Assembly (NCBI GenBank): GCA_049325315.1
Contig: JBMONB010000150.1
Span: forward strand, 1 to 64,000
Length of the DNA: 64,000 bases
Reading direction: 5' to 3'
Origin: JAWLHU01 sp049325315
GTDB taxonomy: Bacteria > Bacillota > Sulfobacillia > Symbiobacteriales > Symbiobacteriaceae
The notes beneath the pieces were generated by a model, which saw only the letters and a list, made by a program, of their open reading frames with translations, was not told where the DNA came from and did not search any database. Both the position numbers and the translations under genes were made by a program. Below, piece by piece: positions 50,461-58,940 of this stretch (position 1 is its first letter; each line of letters opens with the position of its first letter).

Positions 50461-50535
50461 TTACTCAAACCACTGTACCGTAGCTGTCCGGTCGGCCGAG
50501 TTAAAGGAGAGGCCGGGGGCGAGGGCGCGCATGGA
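50461..50535 (-). CDS. Possible very small protein antisense to the ctaM leader
   Basis: An ATG at 50535 opens 24 residues ending FNSADRTATVQWFE before TAA; the frame stays open upstream to 50670. Third positions are GC-rich like real genes here, and a good terminator for that strand follows. There is no ribosome binding site. Evidence is thin. Confidence 0.2.
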   Translation of the reverse strand, partial: SMRALAPGLSFNSADRTATVQWFE

Positions 50536-50571
50536 AACGGATTCAGGTTCCGGGTGGATGGACAAGAAATG

Positions 50572-50607
50572 AGCCAAACGGTACACTGTGGAGTGTTCCG
50601 TTTGGCT
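50572..50607 (+). other. Large stem-loop in the leader of the DUF420 gene
   Basis: AGCCAAACGGTACACT (50572-50587) pairs with 50592-50607 at 15 of 16 positions around a GTGG loop. It ends 23 bases before the ATG and has no T-tract, so it may be a regulatory 5' structure or an operator dyad. Confidence 0.5.
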
Positions 50608-50630
50608 AATGGGGAAAAGAGGGGACGAGT

Positions 50631-51164
50631 ATGACCAATCCGACTGGGAATCGGAAAGTAATGCCGGCAATCATCGGGCTCTCCGTTGTGATCTACGGCG
50701 TAATTGCCCTGCTGGCCTACGTGCCTCCTTACGAGGGCCTGGCGGGGACCGACTTGACCTTCCTGCCGATGATCAACGCGATCTTGAACACCTTTACCAC
50801 CGTCTTCCTGGTGGCGGCCTGGGTGGCGATTCGGAAGAAGCAGGTCGAAAAGCATAAGCGGCTGATCCTCGCAGCTTTCGGCACCACGGCGCTCTTCCTG
50901 GTCACCTATATCATCTACCACTCGCTGACGGCCTCCACACCCTTCGGCGGGACGGGCGCTATTCGGGCCATCTACTTCTTCATTCTGCTGACCCACATCG
51001 TCCTGGCGGCGCTGATTGTGCCCTTTGCCCTCGCCAGCGCGGCCTACGGGCTGGACATGCAGGTGGCGAGGCACCGGCGCATCGCACGGTGGACGATGCC
51101 CGTCTGGCTTTATGTGAGCGTGACCGGCGTGCTTGTTTACCTGATGATTCGTCCCTACTACTAG
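50631..51164 (+). CDS. DUF420 membrane protein (CtaM/YozB-like)
   Basis: The 177-residue protein has four to five membrane helices (ViigLSVVIYGVIALLAYV region, AILNTFTTVFLVAAWVAI, LAAFGTTALFLVTYIIYHSL, FFILLTHIVLAALIVPFAL). Conserved histidines HKR, YHS and THI lie where DUF420 has them. Homologues CtaM/YozB support assembly of cytochrome oxidases. It is a lone gene here, with a stem-loop leader and a terminator behind it. Confidence 0.8.
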   Translation: MTNPTGNRKVMPAIIGLSVVIYGVIALLAYVPPYEGLAGTDLTFLPMINAILNTFTTVFLVAAWVAIRKKQVEKHKRLILAAFGTTALFLVTYIIYHSLTASTPFGGTGAIRAIYFFILLTHIVLAALIVPFALASAAYGLDMQVARHRRIARWTMPVWLYVSVTGVLVYLMIRPYY

Positions 51165-51181
51165 GCAGAACCAAACAAACA

Positions 51182-51212
51182 GGGGCTCCAGGGGAAAACC
51201 CTGGAGCCCTTG
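51182..51212 (+). terminator. Terminator after the DUF420 gene
   Basis: A perfect 11-bp stem (51183-51193 with 51199-51209) and GAAAA loop are followed by TTGCTC. Confidence 0.65.
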
Positions 51213-51235
51213 CTCGTGGCAGGCTACATCTAGAA

Positions 51236-51360
51236 CTCCCGCACCATACGCCGCTCTCCGGCGCCAGGTAGATTCGGTGCAGGCCCATCTTCCGGATCGC
51301 TGCCATGGCCGTAAAGTACGGCGACCCGGGCTGGACGCGCTGCTCCGCAGAAACCACAAT
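51236..51360 (-). pseudogene. Possible coding remnant with frameshift
   Basis: One minus frame reads VQPGSPYFTAMAAIRKMGLH then RIYLAPE, which looks protein-like. A shift near 51255 would continue GERRMVREF to a TAG. No family is recognised and no start site is visible. It could be the worn end of a lost gene. Confidence 0.25.
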
Positions 51361-51442
51361 GTATTAGTTCTTCCCATACCTTCGAACCTTTATACCTAAA
51401 CCACCCGTATTCATTTGCAAGGGAGTACGGGAGGGAAGAAAG

Positions 51443-52360
51443 ATGGCCAAGCACAGGCGGTTTCTGGTGACCCACGCAATCGCAGAGTCACGGCGGGCGG
51501 GCTTTCCGGCCGCTCAGGAGGCGGCTTTCGCTGCCTGCCCGGAGGCTGCCCGTTTTACCGATGAGGAGGCCGAGGAGTTCTGGGTCGCGGCCCGCTATAT
51601 CGACTGGATCAGGCCCGCAGACGTCGGACGGAGTCTGCGGTGGGCCCGGGTCACCTATCCCCCGGACATTTCTTTCGATGCATACCGCCTGGGGCGCCAC
51701 CTCTTCCGCCGTTGGGATGACCCCGCGGTGCGGCAGGGATTCCTCGAACGCGGGATCTCTATCGAGACGCGCGGCTTGGCCAAACTCCGGCGAACCCGCC
51801 AGGTCTCCTACCTGTACGACATGCTTGAGGAATGGGGCTCTCCGGCCACCCTCTGGCTCTTGCGACGCCACGACATGGCCGACCTGATCCCGGCCGTCTT
51901 AGAGAGCTTCACCGAGGCGTTGCTCAACCGGCACCGGGCGCTGCTCCTGTATGGCAAGCTGACGCTGCATCGCTTTCTCACCGAGCCGGAGCCCGCCAAG
52001 GCTTTGTCACCCTGGGAGCAGCGAAAGCTGGCTCGCCGGCTCCAGCTCCGCGAGGTACAGCTCCGCTCGATGCGGGGGAGCCTGCGCAAACTGGGGCGGG
52101 AGCGCAGCCACCTGTTGGATCGACTGCGGGACCTTGGCCGCGTCGACCGGCGAGAGCTGGACGCCCTGGCCGCCGAGCTGGCGGAGTTGCGGGCCCAGCG
52201 GGCCGAGGAGGACCGCCAGCATGCGGCAGCGATAGAGGCGCAGGCGAACCGGTACCGGGAAGTGCTGGCCCGCCTCCGGGCCGATGTGGCTGCGGCTGAG
52301 CGGGGCTATGAGCAGGCGCTGGCCGTACGCCGCACCTGGCTGCCGGCGCCACGGGGGTGA
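51443..52360 (+). CDS. Uncharacterised coiled-coil protein, partner of the RNase H-like protein
   Basis: The 305-residue protein starts at an ATG behind GGGAGGG. Residues 35-110 hold a helical domain with TDEEAEEFWVAARYIDWI, which recurs in the next protein as SDEEAEGFFAVTYLLRFM. A long basic coiled coil (about 190-295) follows: KLARRLQLREVQLRSMRGSL, LDALAAELAELRAQRAEED. It has no membrane helix. No family is recognised. The next gene begins four bases after its stop, so the two are co-translated. The pair may form a complex through the shared domain or the coiled coils. Confidence 0.65.
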   Translation: MAKHRRFLVTHAIAESRRAGFPAAQEAAFAACPEAARFTDEEAEEFWVAARYIDWIRPADVGRSLRWARVTYPPDISFDAYRLGRHLFRRWDDPAVRQGFLERGISIETRGLAKLRRTRQVSYLYDMLEEWGSPATLWLLRRHDMADLIPAVLESFTEALLNRHRALLLYGKLTLHRFLTEPEPAKALSPWEQRKLARRLQLREVQLRSMRGSLRKLGRERSHLLDRLRDLGRVDRRELDALAAELAELRAQRAEEDRQHAAAIEAQANRYREVLARLRADVAAAERGYEQALAVRRTWLPAPRG

Positions 52361-52364
52361 TGAT

Positions 52365-53960
52365 ATGCAGCACGATTGGCTATTGGGTCTTCCGAGGGCG
52401 ACCTGGGCAGAGCAGGAGGCCTGGATTGCTGAACGATTTGCGGCCGACCCGGCTGCGACTGCCATCTCCGACGAGGAGGCAGAGGGTTTTTTCGCCGTCA
52501 CCTACCTCCTGCGGTTTATGGCGCCCGAAATGCGGGCGCGGATGTGGCGGGCATTTGGCGTCAAGGTATCGGGCAGCGGGCCAAAGGCGATCCGCATGGG
52601 GGTTATCGCCATTCTACGGAAGTGGAAAGAGCCGAAGCTGCGACAACTGCTCCTTCGGCTGATTCCCAACTGTGGGTTCCCAAAGTGGCCCGATCCGGCT
52701 ATGAACCCGAAGGTCTGGACGGACGAGATGTTCCAAAAGGCCTTCGATGAGCAGGTGAATATCGTATGGCTGGTCCAAGTGCGACGTCATCTGGGCGAGA
52801 TAGGTGACCTGAGCGAATGGCTGAACTCGGTAGCCCCCGACGCGGAGCGGGTGTACTGGTTCTGGCTCAACGTCTCTCGCCTCACCCTGCGCCGGATTGT
52901 CTACCCACAAGAGGTGCCCAACAACAGCGTGGCAGCGGCTGTGCAGGTAGATGCGGAGGAGTTGCGGGCCAGGAACCAGCAGACTGGGGCGCTCCGGCAA
53001 GACCTTCGCCGGCTGGAGCAGGATCGCAAACAGTTGCGGGCCAAGGCTCACCGGGCCGAGCAGCGAGCGAAGGAGATCCTGAGCCAGGCCCGGGGCGAGG
53101 TGGCCGCAGCGCGCCGGGCGCTGAAGGAGCGGCGAACGGCCCATGAGCAGGAGTTGGCCGCCCAGGCCCGGCGCTTCGAGCAGGAGATCAAGGTGGAGCA
53201 CATCCGGTTGGCAGGAGCCCGCGAGCAGTACCTGCGGGAGTTGGCCGAGATCACGCCCGGGCGCGGGTGGAAGCTGCTGCGGGGGCGCAGCATTGCCGTA
53301 TCAGACTGCCCCGAGGGAACCGAGGAGGCTTACCGTGCTTTGATCGAGTCCCTGGGCGGCAGGTTCGTGATCGAGGGCGGAAACGTCACCTATTCAGCCG
53401 CCAGGGGCCTGCCCGCCCTTGAGCACGACCTGCGGAACCTCGCCCTGCAGAAAGTCGTGATCAGGTGTGATGGGCTCTACCGTCGCAAGGAGGGGCGGCA
53501 CGGCATTGCTGTTGCAGGCCTGCATGTCGACGCCGGTGGGGAGATCATCTACGAGGATGCCCGGGTGGTAAGCTGCGGTCCCCTGGCCGGCAGCCTCATG
53601 GCCGAGTACGGCGCGGTTTTGATGGCCCTCAGGTGGCTGTTGTCCGCCTGCCCGCCGCCAGGGGCAAAGATCACGATCTGGTCTGATTGCCGGGCGCTGC
53701 TCGGTCGCCTCCGCAAGGAGCGGGGCGTCAGGCGGAAGCCCGGCTGTGTCACCCTCGACACGACGCTCCGACGGGCGGTGCGGCAACTGCGGACACGGGG
53801 CTGCGAGGTACAGTTCCGATGGGTTCCCCGCGATGAGGTGCATGTGGTGGATCGGTTGTGCGATCGGACCTACCGTGAGCTCACCTGGTATCACCGGCGG
53901 GGAAGCAGGCCCAGGGCATCGCTGCGAGCATTCTTGCAGTCCGGAAAACAGATTGGATAA
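52365..53960 (+). CDS. Coiled-coil protein with DUF2325-like and C-terminal RNase H-like domains
   Basis: The 531-residue protein starts at ATG 52365 after GGGGGTGATG. It has an N-terminal helical domain shared with the previous protein, a coiled coil (about 205-310), then LLRGRSIAVSDCPEGTEEAY and LIESLGGRFVIEGGN, which resemble a DUF2325 fold. Residues about 360-520 look like RNase HI: VIRCDG (Asp), MAEYGAVLMALRWL (Glu), ITIWSDCRALLGRL (Asp) and FRWVPRDEVHVVDRLCD (His, Asp). The catalytic set appears complete. Cutting of RNA in RNA-DNA hybrids is plausible. The role is unknown; a nucleic-acid defence or repair pair is one possibility. Confidence 0.65.
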   Translation: MQHDWLLGLPRATWAEQEAWIAERFAADPAATAISDEEAEGFFAVTYLLRFMAPEMRARMWRAFGVKVSGSGPKAIRMGVIAILRKWKEPKLRQLLLRLIPNCGFPKWPDPAMNPKVWTDEMFQKAFDEQVNIVWLVQVRRHLGEIGDLSEWLNSVAPDAERVYWFWLNVSRLTLRRIVYPQEVPNNSVAAAVQVDAEELRARNQQTGALRQDLRRLEQDRKQLRAKAHRAEQRAKEILSQARGEVAAARRALKERRTAHEQELAAQARRFEQEIKVEHIRLAGAREQYLRELAEITPGRGWKLLRGRSIAVSDCPEGTEEAYRALIESLGGRFVIEGGNVTYSAARGLPALEHDLRNLALQKVVIRCDGLYRRKEGRHGIAVAGLHVDAGGEIIYEDARVVSCGPLAGSLMAEYGAVLMALRWLLSACPPPGAKITIWSDCRALLGRLRKERGVRRKPGCVTLDTTLRRAVRQLRTRGCEVQFRWVPRDEVHVVDRLCDRTYRELTWYHRRGSRPRASLRAFLQSGKQIG

Positions 53961-53965
53961 ACAGG

Positions 53966-54007
53966 GACTGCTCTACCCGATTGCAAGGTAGAGCGGTCTC
54001 TTCTTAT
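53966..54007 (+). terminator. Rho-independent terminator after the RNase H-like gene
   Basis: A 12-bp stem (53966-53977 with 53987-53998, one wobble) is followed by TCTTCTTAT. Confidence 0.75.
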
Positions 54008-54097
54008 ACCTTGGAGTTTTGTTTATTTTCGTGGGATGTTAGAAAAATGTTGTGGATTTTGGTGCGGGATTAAGAGGGTTTTTGTGAGTTGTTGTGG

Positions 54098-54118
54098 AAT
54101 CGTGCGATTGTTACGATT
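54098..54118. promoter_or_regulatory. Dyad AATCGT-N9-ACGATT upstream of the DeoR gene
   Basis: Perfect 6-bp half-sites flank nine bases that contain a further GCGATT. The dyad lies in an AT- and GT-rich leader 31 bases before the regulator start, a normal place for autoregulation. Confidence 0.4.
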
Positions 54119-54148
54119 GGGAGAAGGTTCAAACTGGGAGGAACTACG

Positions 54149-54949
54149 TTGAGCAACGTAATCGCTGCGGCACGCCGTCTGCAGATTAGCCACATCATCG
54201 CCCAGGAGGGCCAGGTTCGGGTAGCCGATCTGGCCGAACGCTTCCAGGTATCCGATGAGACGATCCGCCGGGACCTGGCGGATCTGGAGACGCAGGGACT
54301 TGTAGAGCGCAACTACGGCGGGGCGGTCCTGCGGAGCCGCAACGGCGTGGGGGTTGTTCTTCCCCCGCTGGAGGAGCGGCAGTCCACCCTTCAGGCTGAG
54401 AAGGAGCGAATCGGTCAGCTGGCGGCCTCCCTGGTGAGGCCTGGCCAGGTGGTGATACTCGATGCCGGTTCCACCACCCGACAGGTAGCGAGGCACCTGG
54501 CGGCAGTCCCCCGGCTGACGGTGATCACGAATGACCTCGCCATCGCCGATGAGCTTCGCTCCGCGGAGGAGGTCCGGGTGCTGGTCACCGGGGGGTACCT
54601 GAAGCCCCGGAGCCGTTCACTGATCGGGCCGGAGGCGGTCTCTTTCCTGCAGCGCTACCATGCGGACATCGTCTTCCTGGGCACCAGCGGAATCACGCTG
54701 GAACGGGGCCTGACGGCGTCGGACATGTTCGAGGCCGAGACTAAGGCCGCGATGCTCCGGGCGGCCCGCCAGGCGGTGCTGGTGGCCGATCACTCCAAGT
54801 TTGGTTGTACCCACCTGGCTCTGTTTGCCCCCGTTACCGGCGTGAACACCATTGTCACCGACGGCAGCGTCTCTGCCGGAGAGGCAGAGGCGATCCGGGC
54901 GGTGGGGGTCGAGGTCCTGGTTGCGATGGAGTCCGGTGGTACATGTTGA
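54149..54949 (+). CDS. DeoR family transcriptional regulator
   Basis: A TTG at 54149, six bases after GGGAGGA, gives 266 residues; the earlier ATG at 54089 has no site. The winged helix is RLQISHIIAQEGQVRVADLAERFQVSDETIRRDLADLE (split by the VSDETIRRDL recognition helix). The sugar-phosphate-binding DeoR C-terminal domain follows (VVILDAGSTTRQVARHL, ADIVFLGTSGITLERGLT, VADHSKFG). DeoR repressors respond to phosphorylated sugars, so the inducer may be a product of the operon's kinase. It heads the TRAP operon. Confidence 0.9.
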   Translation: MSNVIAAARRLQISHIIAQEGQVRVADLAERFQVSDETIRRDLADLETQGLVERNYGGAVLRSRNGVGVVLPPLEERQSTLQAEKERIGQLAASLVRPGQVVILDAGSTTRQVARHLAAVPRLTVITNDLAIADELRSAEEVRVLVTGGYLKPRSRSLIGPEAVSFLQRYHADIVFLGTSGITLERGLTASDMFEAETKAAMLRAARQAVLVADHSKFGCTHLALFAPVTGVNTIVTDGSVSAGEAEAIRAVGVEVLVAMESGGTC

Positions 54950-54974
54950 CCCAGATTAAAAGGGGGAGAGTTAC

Positions 54975-56039
54975 GTGAAACGGTCCCGTCTTTCCGTGTT
55001 TCTGACCCTGTCTTTTGCGCTTCTCTTTGCGCTGTCGGCTCTGGCCGGCTGCGGCGGCTCCAAGCCTGCATCCACCGACCCAACTGCCAAGACCGATGAG
55101 GCGAAGCCTGCGCAGGAGACCAAGAAGGAGAAGCCCTCCTACACCCTGCGCCTGGCTGAGAACCAGGCGGCAGACTACCCGACCACCATCGGCGACCTGG
55201 ACTTCGCCAAGCGGGTCTCCCAGAAGACGAACGGCCGCATCAAGATCGACGTGTACCATGGCGCCCAGTTGGGCGACGAGAAGACGGTGATCGAGCAGAT
55301 CCAGCTCGGCGCCATCGACTTCGCCCGCGTGAATGTGCAGCCGCTCGGTGAATTCTCCAAGAAGATCGGTGTTCTGAACTTGCCCTACCTCTTTGATAGC
55401 GAGGAGCATCTGTGGAAGGTCCTGAACGGGCCCATCGGCCAGGAGATTCTGGACAGCCTCTCCGGCGCGAAAATGGTCGGACTCACCTTCTACGACTCCG
55501 GCTCCCGCAGCTTTTATAACTCCAAGCGTGAAGCCAAAGTTCCGGCCGACCTGAAGGGCCTGAAGATCCGGGTCCAGCAGTCGAGCCTCATGGTCGACCT
55601 GGTCAATTCTCTGGGCGCCTCGGCCACCCCCATGGCGTACGGTGAGGTCTACAACGGCCTGAAGTCCGGCGTGATCGACGGCGCCGAGAACAACTGGCCC
55701 TCGTACTTCTCCACCAGCCACTACGAGGTGGCCAAGTTCATTACCCTGGACCACCACACCCGCAGCCCCGAGGTGATCATTGCCTCCAAGGCGCTCTGGG
55801 ACAAGCTCGACGCCGAAGACCGCCAGATCATTCTTGAGGCGGCGAAGGCCTCCACCGAAACCCAGCGGAAATCCTGGAAGGATTACGAGCAGAAGTCAAT
55901 CGACAAGGTGAAGGCAGCGGGCAACACGATCACCGAGGTCACCGATCTCAAGGCCTGGCAGGATGCCGTGGCCCCGCTGTACGACACCCATGGTGCCGCT
56001 TTCAAGGATCTGATCGCCAAGATCAAGGCTGCGAAGTAA
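54975..56039 (+). CDS. dctP: TRAP transporter substrate-binding lipoprotein (DctP family)
   Basis: The 354-residue precursor starts at GTG behind GGGGGAGAG. The leader ends in lipobox LAGC, followed by a Lys/Glu/Pro-rich linker. The DctP fold shows AENQAADYPTTIGDLDFAKR, LRIRVQQSS-like LKIRVQQSSLMVDLV with the carboxylate-binding Arg, and GAENNWPSYFST. It captures an acidic sugar or other carboxylate for the QM membrane subunits. Confidence 0.92.
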   Translation: MKRSRLSVFLTLSFALLFALSALAGCGGSKPASTDPTAKTDEAKPAQETKKEKPSYTLRLAENQAADYPTTIGDLDFAKRVSQKTNGRIKIDVYHGAQLGDEKTVIEQIQLGAIDFARVNVQPLGEFSKKIGVLNLPYLFDSEEHLWKVLNGPIGQEILDSLSGAKMVGLTFYDSGSRSFYNSKREAKVPADLKGLKIRVQQSSLMVDLVNSLGASATPMAYGEVYNGLKSGVIDGAENNWPSYFSTSHYEVAKFITLDHHTRSPEVIIASKALWDKLDAEDRQIILEAAKASTETQRKSWKDYEQKSIDKVKAAGNTITEVTDLKAWQDAVAPLYDTHGAAFKDLIAKIKAAK

Positions 56040-56117
56040 CAGCCGTTCAGGGGGCAGGGGCTGTGGTCTACCAGCCTCTGCCCCCGCTTCATCGCTTGTC
56101 TGAAGGAGGGTTGCGGG

Positions 56118-56600
56118 TTGAAACGTGCCTATCTGACCCTGCGCCACATCACCGAGTGGCTGGGTACGCTCTTCCTCTCAGCGATGGTGGTGATCGTCTT
56201 TGTCACGGTGATCACCCGCTACTTCTTCAAGTACACCGCGCCCTGGGCGGAGGAGGTGGCGCTGCTTCTCATGGTCTGGTTCGGTTTTCTCGGCATCGCC
56301 ATTGGCGTGGCCGAGCGCCTCCACCTGCGCATCGACGTGCTGACCGAGGCGCTCCCTCCCTGGTTCAAGACCTTTCTCAACCGGCTCTCCCGGGTCCTGG
56401 TCCTGCTGGTGGGGGTCTTCATGGTCTGGGAGGGCTGGAAACTGGTCCAGGTGACCCACGAGTCGACCATGGCGGGCACCAAGCTGCCCTCCAGCGTGCT
56501 CTATGTGGTGATCCCGATCGCTGGGCTGCTGATTGTTCTTCACACGCTGTTGCAGGCGTTGGGCGTTGAGACCGACCCGGCAAAGGAGGGGGTGGAGTGA
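56118..56600 (+). CDS. dctQ: TRAP transporter small membrane subunit (DctQ family)
   Basis: The 160-residue protein starts at TTG behind GAAGGAGGG and has four membrane helices, with RYFFKYTAPWAEEVALLLMV typical of DctQ. It overlaps the large subunit in GTGA. Confidence 0.9.
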   Translation: MKRAYLTLRHITEWLGTLFLSAMVVIVFVTVITRYFFKYTAPWAEEVALLLMVWFGFLGIAIGVAERLHLRIDVLTEALPPWFKTFLNRLSRVLVLLVGVFMVWEGWKLVQVTHESTMAGTKLPSSVLYVVIPIAGLLIVLHTLLQALGVETDPAKEGVE

Positions 56601-57898
56601 TGGATACCGGCGCAGCGATCTGGATTCTGATCGGCGGCTTTCTGCTGCTGCTCGTGCTGCGGGTGCCCGTTGCCTTTGCCATGATCGCCGCCTCGGTGGC
56701 GACGGCCTGGTACCTGGACCTGCCCATCGCCGTTCTTGCTCAGCGCATGGTGAGCGGTATCAACTCCTTTTCGCTGCTGGCGATCCCGTTCTTCATTTTG
56801 GCGGGCGAGATCATGGGGGCCGGCGGCATCTCAAAGCGGCTGATCGATCTCTCCAACGTGCTGGTTGGCCGGGTTCGGGGCGGCCTGGCCATCGTCAACG
56901 TAGCCGCTTCAATGTTCTTCGGTGGCATCTCAGGCTCTTCGGTGGCGGACACCTCCTCAATCGGGTCGGTGCTGATTCCCATGATGAAGGAGAAGGGCTA
57001 TGACGCCGACTACTCGGTGGCGGTCACCATCTCCAGTTCGGCGCAGGGGATTCTCGTGCCCCCGAGCCACAACATGATCATCTACTCGCTGGCCGCCGGG
57101 TCCACGGTCTCGGTTGCGGCCATGTTCGCCGGGGGGCTCCTGCCGGGGATCTTCCTGGGGCTGGCCCTCATGGTCAGCAGCTATGTGATCGCTGTGCGGC
57201 GGAACTACCCCCGCGAGGCTGGGGTTCCCTGGCACCAGGCCCGGCGGACGATCCGGGAGGCGGTGCTGGGTCTCATGACCGCCGTGATCATTATGGTGGG
57301 CGTGCTGACAGGCATCTTCACGGCAACGGAGTCCTCGGCGGTGGCCGTGGTCTATGCGCTCGTGATCGCCGCCTTCGTCTACCGGGAGCTGCCCCTCCCT
57401 CGGCTCTTGCAGGCGCTGTTCAACAGCCTGCGCACCCTGGCGATTGTGGTGGCGCTGATCTCCGCCTCCAGCGCCTTTGGCTGGCTGCTGGCCCTGCTGA
57501 AGGTACCGGCCCTGGTGACCGATGCGCTCCTGACCATCTCGCACAGCCCGATCGTGGTGATGCTGATCATCAATGTGGTCCTGCTCGTGCTTGGCATGAT
57601 CATGGACATGGCGCCGCTGATCCTGATCACCACGCCGATTCTGTTGCCCATAGCCACAGGCATCGGCATGGACCCGGTTCACTTCGGCATTGTGATGATG
57701 CTTAACCTCTCGATCGGCCTGCTCACACCGCCTGTCGGGTCGACGCTCTTCGTCGGGTGGGCCATTGGGAATATCTCGATCGAGCGGTCGGCCAAGGCGA
57801 TGATCCCCTTCTATGTCACCATGCTTACGGTGCTCATGATCATTACCTATTTCCCAGCGACCTTCATGTGGGTGCCCCGACTGATGCTTGGCTACTAA
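56597..57898 (+). CDS. dctM: TRAP transporter large membrane subunit (DctM family)
   Basis: The 433-residue protein has about twelve membrane helices. DctM marks are FSLLAIPFFILAGEIMGAGGIS, GGISGSSVADTSSIGSVLIP, LVPPSHNMIIYSLAAG, ATESSAVAVVYAL and the C-terminal NLSIGLLTPPVGSTLFV. It is the Na+-coupled channel. GTG at 56597 or ATG at 56600 can start it; both follow AAGGAGG. Confidence 0.93.
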   Translation: MMDTGAAIWILIGGFLLLLVLRVPVAFAMIAASVATAWYLDLPIAVLAQRMVSGINSFSLLAIPFFILAGEIMGAGGISKRLIDLSNVLVGRVRGGLAIVNVAASMFFGGISGSSVADTSSIGSVLIPMMKEKGYDADYSVAVTISSSAQGILVPPSHNMIIYSLAAGSTVSVAAMFAGGLLPGIFLGLALMVSSYVIAVRRNYPREAGVPWHQARRTIREAVLGLMTAVIIMVGVLTGIFTATESSAVAVVYALVIAAFVYRELPLPRLLQALFNSLRTLAIVVALISASSAFGWLLALLKVPALVTDALLTISHSPIVVMLIINVVLLVLGMIMDMAPLILITTPILLPIATGIGMDPVHFGIVMMLNLSIGLLTPPVGSTLFVGWAIGNISIERSAKAMIPFYVTMLTVLMIITYFPATFMWVPRLMLGY

Positions 57899-57916
57899 TG
57901 TAGAGAAGGTGTTCTT

Positions 57917-58939
57917 GTGGGTAAGTCCGGATTCGAAACGGGGCGCTATCTGCCTGACCGAGTCTTTGACCGGGTGACAGACTTGCGGGTGGAGCGCCCG
58001 GAACTGGTGGAGCAGGAGGCTGCCAACCGCCGCCGCCGGTCCAAACTGACCCGAGACGGGCGGCTGGTGATTCTGGCGGCGGACCACCCGGCCCGGCACG
58101 TGGTGCGGGCGGGGAGCGACCCGCTGGGCATGGCCAACCGCCGTGCCTATCTGGAGCGGATTGTGCGGGTAATCGCCCACCCGGAGGTCGATGGCGTCAT
58201 GGCGACACCCGACATCATCGACGACCTGTTTCTGATCAACTACCAGGTGAAGGAGGCCGGCGGGCCTGGCTTTCTAGATGAGAAGGTGCTGATGGGCTGC
58301 CTCAACCGGGGCGGTCTCGCCGGCGCCGCCTGGGAACTGGATGATTTCCTCACGGGCTACACGCCCGCCCGCATCGCCTCGTTGGGGCTCGATGCGGCCA
58401 AGATGATGTTCCGGTTGAACCTGGAGGAGCGCGACGCAGCCCGGGCGATCGCGTACTGCGCCCAGTGGATCACGGAGTTGAACGGCCTCGGTGTGCCATC
58501 GTTTCTGGAGGCGCTGCTGGTGGAGCACGATGGCACCGCCTGGCGCATGAGCCGGGAACCCGATGACCTGATTCGGGTGGTGGGGGTAGCCAGCGGTCTG
58601 GGCGACCTGTCGGCCAGGGTCTGGCTGAAGCTGCCTCACACCCGGGAGTTTGAGCGGGTCGCCCTGGCGACCACCCTGCCGATCCTGATCCTCGGCGGGG
58701 AGAGCCACGGCAAGCCCGTACTGACCCTGGAGCAAATCCACCAGGCGATGAAGGCGGGGCCTAACGTTCGGGGCGCCCTCGTGGGCCGCAACGTGATCTG
58801 GCCCGGCGACCTGGACCCGCAGGCGGTGGCGGTGGGCGTCGCCCGGGTGGTGCGGGGCGCCACGGTAAAGGAGGCGGTGGAGTCGATGAAGGCCGCTGCC
58901 GGCCGGGACCTCGACGCCATGACCGCCCTGTTCGGCTGA
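57917..58939 (+). CDS. Cgl0159-like (beta/alpha)8 aldolase-type protein
   Basis: The 340-residue protein has ILAADHPARHVVRAG, DGVMATPDIIDDLFLINY, GCLNRGGLAGAAWELDDFLTGY and a phosphate-loop-like VRGALVGRNVIWPG. It matches in outline the Cgl0159 type found with inositol and sugar-acid genes, related to DeoC/LacD aldolases. It would cleave a phosphorylated sugar acid. The start is GTG behind GAGAAGGTG. The sugar kinase that should precede it in the pathway is a pseudogene here. Confidence 0.75.
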   Translation: MGKSGFETGRYLPDRVFDRVTDLRVERPELVEQEAANRRRRSKLTRDGRLVILAADHPARHVVRAGSDPLGMANRRAYLERIVRVIAHPEVDGVMATPDIIDDLFLINYQVKEAGGPGFLDEKVLMGCLNRGGLAGAAWELDDFLTGYTPARIASLGLDAAKMMFRLNLEERDAARAIAYCAQWITELNGLGVPSFLEALLVEHDGTAWRMSREPDDLIRVVGVASGLGDLSARVWLKLPHTREFERVALATTLPILILGGESHGKPVLTLEQIHQAMKAGPNVRGALVGRNVIWPGDLDPQAVAVGVARVVRGATVKEAVESMKAAAGRDLDAMTALFG

Positions 58940-58940
58940 T

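Noticed and set aside
49161..51377. 738-codon minus-strand frame opposite the MFS and DUF420 genes
   Set aside because: It crosses two genes and two hairpin terminators and has no family-like segment apart from the small tail noted separately.
56957..58180. 407-codon minus-strand frame opposite dctM
   Set aside because: His/Arg/Asp-rich shadow of membrane-helix codons.
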